NCBI GenBank assembly: GCA_035623255.1
Contig: DASPTU010000005.1
Coordinates: 1-45,636 of the forward strand
DNA: 45,636 nt
From: JAFAGX01 sp035623255
Lineage (GTDB): Bacteria > Acidobacteriota > Terriglobia > Terriglobales > Acidobacteriaceae
Reading direction: 5' to 3'
The position numbers and the translations under genes are program-made. The notes under the pieces are model-generated. The model had not been told where the DNA came from. It ran no database searches and saw only the letters and a list, made by a program, of their open reading frames with translations. Position 1 is the stretch's first letter, and each line of letters starts with the position of its first letter. Positions 24,230 to 32,317 of this stretch are shown here, piece by piece.

Positions 24230-26746
24230 TCAATCCGCGGCAGCGCGGGCTTCGACGGCTTCTTTCTCTCCCCCGATGCGCATCCCGTAAAACGAGCGAT
24301 AAACAAAGAAAAATGAAACCGCAAAAAACACAGCTGCCAGCACGTGAGCAAGTCCTCCACCGGTTTCCGTTAGCTTGACCGCGAGTTCGACCGCGAGCAG
24401 GCCGAAGAGCGTAGTGAACTTGATTACCGGATTCAGCGCGACGGAAGAGGTGTCTTTGAACGGATCGCCAACCGTGTCGCCGACAACCGTGGCGGCATGG
24501 AGCTCGGTGCCTTTCTGATTCAGTTCAACTTCGACAATTTTCTTGGCATTGTCCCAGGCGCCACCGGCATCGGCCATGAAGATGGCCTGATACAAACCGA
24601 ACGCCGCGATGGATATCAAATACCCGATGAAAAAGAACGGCTCGATGAACGCGAAGGCCAGCGTAGCAAAAAACACGGCGATGAAGATGTTCAGCATTCC
24701 CTTCTGCGCATATCGGGTGCAGATCTCCACCACTTTCTTGCTATCAGAGACCGAAGCCTTTTCTACCCCTTCGAGCCGAATGTTGGCTTTGATAAACTCT
24801 ACGGCTCGATATGCCCCGGTGCTCACCGCCTGGGTCGACGCGCCGGTAAACCAATAGATCACGGCCCCGCCTGTGATCAGACCCAGCACAAACGGTGCGT
24901 GCAGCAACGAAAGTTTGTTCACATTCGCCGCCAGTCCATTCGTCAGCGCCATGATGATCGAAAAGATCATTGTCGTCGCGCCCACCACCGCCGTCCCAAT
25001 CAGCACCGGCTTCGCGGTTGCCTTAAACGTATTACCCGCGCCGTCGTTGGCTTCCAGCAGATACTTCGCTCGGTCAAAATTGACGTCGATGCCGTAGTCG
25101 CGCTTCAACTCCGATTGGATGCCGGGAATCTGCTCGATCAGCGAAAGTTCGTAGACAGATTGTGCGTTGTCAGTCACTGGGCCGTAAGAATCGACCGCGA
25201 TGGTCACTGGGCCCATGCCAAGGAAACCGAATGCAACCAGGCCAAACGCGAACACGGGCGCGGCAACCATCTGATTGCCGAGGCCCATAGTGCTCACCCG
25301 ATAGCCAATTGCCATCAGCAACACCATCGTCAATCCGAGATAGTAGGCGGAGAAATTTCCCGCCACAAACCCGGAAAGAATGTCGAGCGATGCGCCGCCT
25401 TCTCTCGCGGAGGTCACGACTTCCTTCACGCGACGCGACTCCGTCGAAGTGAACACCTTCACCAGTTCGGGAATCAGCGCTCCCGCCAGAGTGCCGCAGG
25501 AAATAATCGAAGCCAACTTCCACCACTGCGTGGGATCGCCCGTGGCCGGATCGCCCAAAACCGGAATAACCTTATAAGAAATGAGGTAAGTCAGGCCGAT
25601 CGAAACTAAAGATGTGATCCAAACCAGCGAAGTCAGCGGCGCTTCAAAGCTCATCTCGTTCGCATTACCATACTTCGCCTTCGCGATCGCACCATTGATA
25701 AAGTACGCGGCAGCACTTGCCACGAGCATGGCTACACGCATGACGAAAATCCACACTAGCAACTGGACCTGCACGCGCGGGTCTTTCACGCCCAGCAGAA
25801 TGAAGGTGATCAACGCTACGCCTGTGACGCCATAGGTTTCGAATCCATCAGCGCTTGGTCCAACGGAGTCGCCCGCGTTGTCGCCAGTGCAATCGGCGAT
25901 GACTCCGGGGTTGCGTGCGTCGTCCTCTTTAATTTTGAAGACGATCTTCATCAGATCTGAGCCGATGTCGGCAATCTTCGTGAAGATTCCTCCGGCAATA
26001 CGAAGGGCCGCCGCGCCCAGCGATTCGCCGATGGCGAAGCCGATAAAACACGGGCCGGCATAGTCTCCCGGGATGAACAGCAAGATGATGAGCATCATCA
26101 GTAGTTCCACGCTGATCAGCATCATGCCGATGCTCATGCCGGCTTCGAGCGGAATGTGGGAGATGGGATACGGTTTGCCGCCCAATCCGGCAAACGCAGT
26201 GCGCGAATTGGCAAACGTGTTTACGCGAATCCCGAACCACGCCACGCCGTAGCTGCCCGCCATTCCGATAACGCTGAACAGCAGAATGACCGGTAGAGTC
26301 ACACCGACTGGCTTCCCCGGTACCGGCGCCAGCACCCCGAAATAAAGCACGATGGCGACCGCGACAAACACCCACAGCAGCACCAGAAATTTTCCCTGCG
26401 TGATCAGGTACGTCTTGCAGGTTTCGTAGATCAGCTCAGAAATGTCGCGCATGGAGCGGTGCACGGGCAGGTTCTTGAGGCGGGTATAAATCACCAGACC
26501 AAAACAAAGCCCGAAAATGCAGAACAGAATTCCAATCATGAGCAGCTTGTGCCCGTCCATCCCCATGAATGAGACCGAGCTCAGATCGGGCAGCTTGAGA
26601 TTGGCTTCACCGCCAACTCCTTCGGCAGGCTGGGCGAACGCGGCCGAGGCGAGGGCCAGAACGGCGGTTATGATTGCCAAGGTTTTTGCCCACACCAAAC
26701 GGCGTTGGCACTCTGGGGACGCAACTTGAGCGAACCAGCTGCGCAT
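24230..26746 (-). CDS. hppA: Membrane-bound proton/sodium-pumping pyrophosphatase, divergent type
   Basis: The enzyme couples pyrophosphate hydrolysis to ion export through about 16 membrane helices. At 838 residues it is longer than the usual 670-770. The substrate site is intact: KIADIGSDLMKIVFKIKEDD (257-276), ADCTGDNAGDSVGPSADGFE (284-303) and, near the C terminus, DAGGAWDNAKKIVE and GDTVGDPFKDTSS. DIGSDL in place of DVGADLVGKVE and Ser-Val-Gly-Pro in place of Cys-Ala-Gly-Met mark a divergent subgroup. The GNTFKATAK segment has Lys575 at the position linked to K+-independence. Residues 1-40 look like an added signal-like segment. Ion specificity is uncertain. GGAGG lies six bases before the ATG. 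It is convergent with the haem operon. Confidence 0.92.
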   Translation of the reverse strand: MRSWFAQVASPECQRRLVWAKTLAIITAVLALASAAFAQPAEGVGGEANLKLPDLSSVSFMGMDGHKLLMIGILFCIFGLCFGLVIYTRLKNLPVHRSMRDISELIYETCKTYLITQGKFLVLLWVFVAVAIVLYFGVLAPVPGKPVGVTLPVILLFSVIGMAGSYGVAWFGIRVNTFANSRTAFAGLGGKPYPISHIPLEAGMSIGMMLISVELLMMLIILLFIPGDYAGPCFIGFAIGESLGAAALRIAGGIFTKIADIGSDLMKIVFKIKEDDARNPGVIADCTGDNAGDSVGPSADGFETYGVTGVALITFILLGVKDPRVQVQLLVWIFVMRVAMLVASAAAYFINGAIAKAKYGNANEMSFEAPLTSLVWITSLVSIGLTYLISYKVIPVLGDPATGDPTQWWKLASIISCGTLAGALIPELVKVFTSTESRRVKEVVTSAREGGASLDILSGFVAGNFSAYYLGLTMVLLMAIGYRVSTMGLGNQMVAAPVFAFGLVAFGFLGMGPVTIAVDSYGPVTDNAQSVYELSLIEQIPGIQSELKRDYGIDVNFDRAKYLLEANDGAGNTFKATAKPVLIGTAVVGATTMIFSIIMALTNGLAANVNKLSLLHAPFVLGLITGGAVIYWFTGASTQAVSTGAYRAVEFIKANIRLEGVEKASVSDSKKVVEICTRYAQKGMLNIFIAVFFATLAFAFIEPFFFIGYLISIAAFGLYQAIFMADAGGAWDNAKKIVEVELNQKGTELHAATVVGDTVGDPFKDTSSVALNPVIKFTTLFGLLAVELAVKLTETGGGLAHVLAAVFFAVSFFFVYRSFYGMRIGGEKEAVEARAAAD

Positions 26747-27052
26747 ACGAATCCTCCACGAAATTAATTATTTAAGGATGACGAACGGGTTCGGCACCGC
26801 CCCCGGCGCACCTTGTTCCCGCGCTCTGGTAGAGGGCTGGAGCGTAGGGCCGGGGTTCCGAACACGCTTCCACCGCAAGACTTGACGGGAATGCTGAGCT
26901 TGGCCGCGTCGGATGTTCACTGCGCTCTATTAGCATGCACCAGCCGCAGTGTCTGTGACAAGCAACCTTGATCTGTGAGACGAAAGCCTCTTCAGACAAG
27001 GCCGGCACGAGACGGTTTCTTATAGCATTTTGAAAGGGATGGGGTCAATGTG

Positions 27053-27456
27053 GGTCGGACACTCTTGTCCGACCGTTCTTGAACCCAGGTTGGCGTCTAA
27101 ACCCGGGACGCGAAGCTGGGCGCCAATTGTCGATACAGGAGATCCCTCGACTGAGGTCAGGATTTCAGCCGCGGCTCAGACGCCACCCAAACGCCTCAAC
27201 TTCTCCCACCCCACCTCGTAAAGAACGCTCCATTAGGATGGAGCACCCCGCCCTCCGTATGTGTCGGTAGTTGGGCAGCCGAAGACCGCGACAAATGCCG
27301 GCGGGACGCCGGCGCTACGAAAAGCGGGAATGGTGGGTCAGCCGGCGTCGGTGCACGAGGGTTGCCAAGGTCGTTGGCGCGAACGCGAAAAATGAAAAAT
27401 CCGAGCGGATTTCCTAAAATGGGCGGGTGGCCCAGGTCTCGCAGCTGTTGCGAGAC
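27053..27456. repeat. Series of four perfect hairpins
   Basis: The hairpins are 27053-27074 (GGTCGGACA, loop CTCT), 27227-27244 (GCTCCAT, loop TAGG), 27297-27313 (GCCGGCG, loop GGA) and 27436-27456 (GTCTCGCA, loop GCTGT). All stems are perfect. None is followed by a T-tract, so they are more like remnants of dispersed repeats than terminators. Confidence 0.7.
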
Positions 27457-27479
27457 GGGCACTCCAATTATCTCTGGTT

Positions 27480-27622
27480 TGTCATCCTGAGGCAGCAGTC
27501 GTCCGAGGTGTGGACGACTCCCAACGAAGGATCTTTGCATTCAGCGAATCTGGGCGAGCATCAGAAATGCAGAGATCCTTCGACTCCGGAAAGCGACTCG
27601 TCCAGCTGCCGTCAGGATGACA
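27480..27622. repeat. 143 bp imperfect palindrome (GTCATCCTGAG family)
   Basis: The left arm (27480-27541) begins TGTCATCCTGAGGCAGC and ends GAAGGATCTTTGCATT. The right arm (27566-27622), read on the minus strand, begins TGTCATCCTGACGGCAGC and ends GAAGGATCTCTGCATT. About 24 bp separate them. It looks like two inverted copies of one unit, as in a MITE-like or REP-like element; fragments also lie at 8312-8367. Confidence 0.75.
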
Positions 27623-27712
27623 ATGTTTTGAAGGATTGGGAGTACTATCTGGGCCAGGTCAGAATCCACGTCTCGCAAAAGCACCGAGGCGCGTGGCACC
27701 CCAGCCCGAGCG

Positions 27713-28858
27713 ATGTGTCGGCGAATTCTATTCAACGTCTGCGTGATTTTCCTGGCGATTGTGGGCTTCGGCGGCTGCATTTTCAATTCTGGACCGCCGC
27801 CAGCGCTCGTGGTGGTGAAGACGACGGACCTGGGTACGATACCGACGAATCCCGACATCCTGGGCCGGGATGGCGCATTCAGTGCTTTATTCCAGGGATA
27901 CTCCGTATGGCTATACGGCGACACGTTTTTGGCAAAGCCGAGTGCCGACAGCCGCGGCCTGATCAGTGACTCATGGTCGTACACGACGGACCTTGACGCG
28001 GAAGATGGCATCACTGGTTTTCACGAACAGCTGGATTCCGCGGGCGCACCCAAAATGGTCCTGGCCGAGACGCCGGCAGAGTACGCGTTCAATCAGGCGC
28101 ACAACGGCAATCCGTGCCAAGTGCAGCCCTGCGGCATTCGCTGGGCGTTGTGGCCGTCATCGGTGGTGACTGACACGAGCCGGAATCAAGCGCTGGTTTT
28201 CTACATGGTGGTTTATGCCCAGCCAGGAGCGTTCAACTTTCAAGCCGCCGGAAACTCGGTTGCCGAGTGGCAGGACATTACCCAACTGCCGCAGCGACCG
28301 ACATTCAATCCTCCCCTGGTCACGGGCCATCCAGACCTGATGTTCAACCAGAACGAGCCCAATTTTGGGACAGCGTCGCTGATCAGCGGCGGAACGCTCT
28401 ATATCTATGGTTGCGGAACTCCGACCAATGGAGCTGATAAAGGGTGCAGGCTGGCCAAGGTGGATCCGGGCAGCGCGCAGAACAGAAGCGCCTGGACTTT
28501 CTATGAGGGCAATGGAAAGTGGTCCCAACGGCTGGGGGATGCGGTTTCTGCTTTCCAGGGATCAAGCATTGTCAGCGTGTCGTGGAACAAATTCCTACAG
28601 CAGTATGTGGCGGTGTACAGCCCACCGTTTTCGCAGAACGTCATGATGCGGACCTCGCCGAAGCCGGAGGGCCCGTGGTCACGCGAAGTTACAGCGTTTT
28701 TTGCCATGCAGCCGGTATCCGGGAACGTCTACGATGCGCACGCACACTCGGAATACGACGCCGCTGGTGGGCAGACGTTTTTTGTCACATACTCCCGGGC
28801 GACGGGAACTTTTACGAGCGAAGTTCGCCTCGTCAGTGTGGAAGTACAACGGCCTTAG
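27713..28858 (+). CDS. Lipoprotein with DUF4185-like beta-propeller domain
   Basis: The 381-residue protein starts MCRRILFNVCVIFLAIVGFG, then Gly-Cys22, a lipobox-like signal. Residues about 45-375 resemble DUF4185, a propeller fold seen in glycosidase-like proteins. SALFQGYSVWLYGDTFLAK, SSVVTDTSRNQALVFYMVV, GTASLISGGTLYIYGCG, NKFLQQYVAVYSPPF and MMRTSPKPEGPWSRE are repeated blade motifs with the GDTF and W-rich signature. It would be attached to the membrane outside the cytoplasm. A carbohydrate substrate is possible but unproved. The start has only a weak GAG. It is first in a same-strand series running to 30997. Confidence 0.75.
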   Translation: MCRRILFNVCVIFLAIVGFGGCIFNSGPPPALVVVKTTDLGTIPTNPDILGRDGAFSALFQGYSVWLYGDTFLAKPSADSRGLISDSWSYTTDLDAEDGITGFHEQLDSAGAPKMVLAETPAEYAFNQAHNGNPCQVQPCGIRWALWPSSVVTDTSRNQALVFYMVVYAQPGAFNFQAAGNSVAEWQDITQLPQRPTFNPPLVTGHPDLMFNQNEPNFGTASLISGGTLYIYGCGTPTNGADKGCRLAKVDPGSAQNRSAWTFYEGNGKWSQRLGDAVSAFQGSSIVSVSWNKFLQQYVAVYSPPFSQNVMMRTSPKPEGPWSREVTAFFAMQPVSGNVYDAHAHSEYDAAGGQTFFVTYSRATGTFTSEVRLVSVEVQRP

Positions 28859-29037
28859 AGGGCTGAAAGACCCTGATTGGGACGCGGAATCTGCCGGGTT
28901 GAGAACTCGGTTCCCTGGGAATACAATTCCAACTCATTCCTCGGCAAGCAGCATGGCAGGTTGTCTTGCCGAATAAGCGGAAGCACCGTGCTTTCCGTTT
29001 TCATCGAACGAGAAAAATCGGAATTAAGGAGGTCTGT

Positions 29038-29610
29038 ATGGCACAGGGGAGTCCGATTGACGCTGTGAGGCAGGCTTCGACGTGGTCCATTGTTTGGGGC
29101 ATTGCCCTAATAGTCTTCGGCGTTCTGGCCGTGGGATCACCGTATCTCGCCGCCGTTGCCGTGAATGCGTTTATCGCCTGGCTGATCGTTTTGGCCGGTG
29201 TGGTCCACTTAGTCCTCGCCTTTCATGTCCATGGGGCGGGCAGCGTAGTTTGGAAGCTGCTGGTCGGGATTGCGTATGTATGCTTTGGCGGATACTTGAT
29301 CACGCATCCGGCGCTGGGGGTGGCATCGCTGACCCTGGTACTGGGTTCGCTATTTCTGGTCGAGGGCGTTCTGGACATTGTGCTTTTCTTCCAGATGCGT
29401 TCGCTGCGAGGCGCTGGCTGGGTGCTGGTCGACGGGATCATTACCTTGCTGTTAGGGATGTTGATCTATGCGCAATGGCCGTCGAGCTCCTCTTGGGCGA
29501 TCGGCACGTTAGTGGGTGCGAGCCTGATCGTCAGCGGCGTGGCCCGAGTGATGCTTTCACTCGCGGTGCGCAAGACGACGCAAACGATCTCGTCATCGTT
29601 GGCCGCTTGA
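29038..29610 (+). CDS. HdeD/DUF308-family membrane protein
   Basis: The 190-residue protein has about six hydrophobic helices, for example IVWGIALIVFGVLAVGSPYL, FIAWLIVLAGVVHLVLAF, LLVGIAYVCFGGYLITHPAL and GIITLLLGMLIYAQWPSSS. The short loops with GSP, THPALG and AQWPSSS are the HdeD/DUF308 pattern, a family linked to acid resistance in E. coli but of unclear mechanism. AAGGAGG lies five bases before ATG 29038, a very strong site. The longer reading from 28966 is rejected because it adds only a basic stretch. Confidence 0.85.
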   Translation: MAQGSPIDAVRQASTWSIVWGIALIVFGVLAVGSPYLAAVAVNAFIAWLIVLAGVVHLVLAFHVHGAGSVVWKLLVGIAYVCFGGYLITHPALGVASLTLVLGSLFLVEGVLDIVLFFQMRSLRGAGWVLVDGIITLLLGMLIYAQWPSSSSWAIGTLVGASLIVSGVARVMLSLAVRKTTQTISSSLAA

Positions 29611-29666
29611 TTCCTTCCGGTTCTGCATAGGCCAACGGGAGGGTAATAGCAAGCACGGGGAGAGCT

Positions 29667-29711
29667 ATGCCCAGCGAAAATCAAAGTCAGTGGAGACTCA
29701 GGGGAGATTAG
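29667..29711 (+). CDS. 14-codon upstream ORF abutting the rhomboid gene
   Basis: ATG 29667 follows GGGGAGA (29657-29663) by three bases and encodes MPSENQSQWRLRGD, ending in TAG. The TAG is directly followed by the rhomboid ATG, with no gap and in the same frame. The rhomboid Shine-Dalgarno (AGGGGAG, 29700-29706) lies inside it. It may couple translation or be a chance ORF. Confidence 0.35.
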   Translation: MPSENQSQWRLRGD

Positions 29712-30380
29712 ATGGGAGGCCTTATTCCATTGGGCGATGCGTCGCGGCGCCCTGTGCACATTCCGGTTGTGACCGGCCTCATCATCGTTGTAAATGTCTG
29801 CGTTTTTGTGCTGGAGCTCGTGCGGGGCGATAGTTTCGTGTTGCAGTGGTCGGCGATTCCTGCGCAAGTTACGTCGGGGCATCACTGGATCACGATTCTG
29901 ACCGCAATGTTCATGCATGGCAGCTGGTCGCACATCATCGGCAACATGATTTTTCTTTGGGCCTTCGCCCCAGAGATCGAGGATGCGATGGGGCCCTGGC
30001 GTTATCTCGTGTTCTACCTGCTTGGCGGGATAGTGGCTATGCTGGCCCAGGTTCTGGCGAACCCACATTCCACGGTTCCTAATCTGGGTGCAAGCGGAGC
30101 AATTGCCGCGGTCATGGGGGCTTTTCTGGTCACCTATCCTCGCGACCAGATCCGCGCAGTTCTGTTCATCTTCATTTTTGTACGCATCACTTTCATTCCG
30201 GCCTCGCTCTTGATTGGCTTTTGGTTTCTCACCCAGCTTTTCCATGCGGGCGCAGTGGCGAACGTGCAGACAGGCGGGGTAGCGTACCTGGCGCACGTCG
30301 GAGGATTTATTTTCGGGGCGGCTACGGCGCGCCTGTTTGAAGACCCGCGTCGAGTTGCCTGGCAGGCCAGCACGGATTGA
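29712..30380 (+). CDS. Rhomboid-family intramembrane serine protease
   Basis: Rhomboids cut single-pass membrane proteins within the bilayer. The 222-residue protein has the family landmarks in order: MFMHGSWSHIIGNMIFLWAF (residues 66-85), the catalytic Ser129 in GASGAIAAVMGAF, and the catalytic His195 in AYLAHVGGFIFGA. Six membrane helices are predicted. The N terminus is the short type without an extra cytoplasmic domain. AGGGGAG lies five bases before the ATG, inside the upstream ORF. No substrate is recognisable nearby. Confidence 0.93.
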   Translation: MGGLIPLGDASRRPVHIPVVTGLIIVVNVCVFVLELVRGDSFVLQWSAIPAQVTSGHHWITILTAMFMHGSWSHIIGNMIFLWAFAPEIEDAMGPWRYLVFYLLGGIVAMLAQVLANPHSTVPNLGASGAIAAVMGAFLVTYPRDQIRAVLFIFIFVRITFIPASLLIGFWFLTQLFHAGAVANVQTGGVAYLAHVGGFIFGAATARLFEDPRRVAWQASTD

Positions 30381-30466
30381 GCTGTCGGAGGCCGAGCCGG
30401 GGACAAAAGGTTCAATTTCGACAATCGGGTCGCTAACTCGAGAGGCAAACTACCGTCGAAGGAAAC

Positions 30467-30997
30467 ATGAAACCAACACTGATATCGCTATTGCTGTGCC
30501 TGTCATTGGGAGCCTATGCCCAGAGCAAGGAGCCAACGGACCTCCGCGGAGTTCTGCTGGAGCAACTACAGACCGTACACAATAAGAAGGATTGGTTTGT
30601 GCCGATCAGCGTGGCCGTGGACGGAGTCACTGCGGAGCAAGCCAACTGGACCGACGGTAAGGGAAACCACTCTGTTGGACAGCTGACCTATCACATTCTG
30701 TTCTGGAATCGCAGGGCACTGGCGGATTTTAAGGGAGAGAATCCTGGAAAGTTCAGCGGCAACAACGAAGAAACATTTAACAACTTCGACGCGAAACAAT
30801 GGTCCGCGACCCTTAAGGAACTCGACCAGGTGATGACAGATATGGAAAAGGCAGTTCAATCAGCCGATGAAGCCACGTTGCAGAAGAACGCGTCGCTGAT
30901 TGCTCATGTCGGCGCGCACACGGCGTATCACCTTGGTCAGATTGTTTATGTCCGCAGGGAGCAGGGCTCGTGGGACCCGGCAAAGGGAGTCAAGTGA
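30467..30997 (+). CDS. Secreted DinB-like protein
   Basis: The 176-residue protein has a signal peptide (MKPTLISLLLCLSLGAYA, then Q). The rest resembles DinB/YfiT-type four-helix bundles, whose metal is held by three His: here His76 (GQLTYHILFWNRRAL), His151 and His155 (HVGAHTAYHLGQIVYVRRE). QANWTDGKGNHSVGQLTYH is the typical region before the first His. Most DinB proteins are cytoplasmic thiol-transferases, so the exported form is notable; function is unknown. It follows the rhomboid gene on the same strand by 86 bp. Confidence 0.85.
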   Translation: MKPTLISLLLCLSLGAYAQSKEPTDLRGVLLEQLQTVHNKKDWFVPISVAVDGVTAEQANWTDGKGNHSVGQLTYHILFWNRRALADFKGENPGKFSGNNEETFNNFDAKQWSATLKELDQVMTDMEKAVQSADEATLQKNASLIAHVGAHTAYHLGQIVYVRREQGSWDPAKGVK

Positions 30998-31045
30998 ATA
31001 CAGAGGTAAGAAGTAAGGTGGCAGAATTGAGAATGTAGGGTTGAA

Positions 31046-31600
31046 TTAGACTGTTTGCGAGTTATCGTTCCACCCGTGACGGCGGGGCCACCAACGGCTG
31101 ACGTTCCGGCAATACTCTTCGTAATCGGAGCCGAACTTCTTACGCAAGGTGGGCTCCTCGTACAAGATCACAAAAAGATGCACACCGATGGCGACTGCCG
31201 TCACGGCGGCAATCACCACGGGATTGGCGTGCCCGAAGACAATCCAGAGACCAATCCATCCCACCGCAAAGCCGAGGTACATGGGGTTGCGCACGTAGCG
31301 GTAGCACCCAACCACAACCAATCGCTGGGGTGGAGCGAGGGGAGCGGGGGTGCCATGTCCCGTCCAGCCAAAATCCCAGACACAGCGCAGAGCGACAGCA
31401 AACCCAAGGACAGACGGTACCACAGCCAGGCTTCGCCAACGGCTCGCGCCTTCTATGTGTACGCTAAACCCCAACCATTGCGGTAAGAGCCAGAACCACA
31501 AAGCGAAGAAAGCAGCACCGACCGCAAGGGAAGCGAGCGCGGTTAGCCATGAATTATTTTCTAACATTCCCGTTGGATTGTGAGATGGCGCGGCTGCCAT
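31046..31600 (-). CDS. Membrane methyltransferase of the ICMT/PEMT type
   Basis: The 184-residue protein has about five hydrophobic segments (WLTALASLAVGAAFFALWFW, VVPSVLGFAVALRCVWDF, FAVGWIGLWIVFG, AVTAVAIGVHLFVIL). The C-terminal signature is CYRYVRNPMYLGFAVG followed by EEPTLRKKFGSDYEEYCRNV and SRWWPR. This is the SAM-binding region of isoprenylcysteine carboxyl methyltransferases and bacterial phospholipid methyltransferases. Substrate is unknown. It is convergent with the DinB-like gene and upstream of nothing clearly related. Confidence 0.85.
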   Translation of the reverse strand: MAAAPSHNPTGMLENNSWLTALASLAVGAAFFALWFWLLPQWLGFSVHIEGASRWRSLAVVPSVLGFAVALRCVWDFGWTGHGTPAPLAPPQRLVVVGCYRYVRNPMYLGFAVGWIGLWIVFGHANPVVIAAVTAVAIGVHLFVILYEEPTLRKKFGSDYEEYCRNVSRWWPRRHGWNDNSQTV

Positions 31601-31719
31601 AGAACCTCCTCAGAACGATTCTCTTCTAACTAAACTTACGAATGCTGACATTGAAGGTTACAAGACAGAAAGAGAAAATATCCGTTTGCCAACCCCGGGG
31701 TGGGTAACCGAAGGGCTGG

Positions 31720-32310
31720 TTATTTTGCGAGGCGGGCTTCGTAAGCGGAGATCTCGGTTTCGTGCTGTAGAGTGAGGCCGATGTCGTCGAGGCCTTGCAG
31801 CAGGCACTGGCGCGCAAAATCGTCCAATGCAAAACTGGCGGAAAATCCATGGCCATCATGGATTTTGCACTGCTCAAGATCGATGGTCAATTCGTAATTG
31901 GGGATTTCATTAGCCCGGCGCACGATCTCGGCAACCTCAGATTCGCTTAGAGCGACCGTGAGCACTCCATTCTTGAGGCAGTTGTTGGAGAAAATGTCGG
32001 CGAAGGATGGCGCAATTACCGCGCGGAATCCGAAGTCGGCGATTGCCCAGACCGCATGTTCACGCGAAGATCCGCAGCCAAAATTCTTGCCGGCGACCAG
32101 GATGCCGGCTCCGGCGTAACGCGGATGATTCAAAACGAAAGCGGGATCATGTGCGCCGTCTTTCGAGCGCCGCCAATCATGAAATAGAAATTCACCGAAG
32201 CCGGTACGCTCGACGCGCTTGAGAAACTGCTTGGGAATAATCTGATCCGTATCGATGTTGGCCCGGTGGAGCGGGGCGACGCGGCCTTTGTGTACGCGAA
32301 AAGGTTGCAT
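31720..32310 (-). CDS. leuD: 3-isopropylmalate dehydratase small subunit
   Basis: LeuD with LeuC isomerises 2- to 3-isopropylmalate in leucine synthesis. The 196-residue length is normal. FRVHKGRVAPLHRANIDTDQ, IIPKQFLKRVERTGFGEFLF and NFGCGSSREHAVWAIADFGF are the swivel-domain signatures, and DIFSNNCLKNG follows. It is the last gene of leuABCD, seven bases behind leuC. Confidence 0.97.
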   Translation of the reverse strand: MQPFRVHKGRVAPLHRANIDTDQIIPKQFLKRVERTGFGEFLFHDWRRSKDGAHDPAFVLNHPRYAGAGILVAGKNFGCGSSREHAVWAIADFGFRAVIAPSFADIFSNNCLKNGVLTVALSESEVAEIVRRANEIPNYELTIDLEQCKIHDGHGFSASFALDDFARQCLLQGLDDIGLTLQHETEISAYEARLAK

Positions 32311-32317
32311 ATGCGTT

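Larger units (their letters stand above)
26747..27712. other. 966 bp gene-free region rich in hairpins
   Basis: No ORF here has a believable start, Shine-Dalgarno or family pattern. It holds the hppA promoter at its left end, four perfect short hairpins and a 143 bp palindrome. ORFs that cross it are low-complexity reading of repeats. Confidence 0.7.

Noticed and set aside
24497..25609. 370-codon plus-strand ORF across the pyrophosphatase gene
   Set aside because: Antisense shadow with high His/Arg content and no start signal.
27030..27540. ORFs of 60-114 codons on both strands in the gene-free region
   Set aside because: They read through hairpins and repeats, lack start signals and overlap one another.
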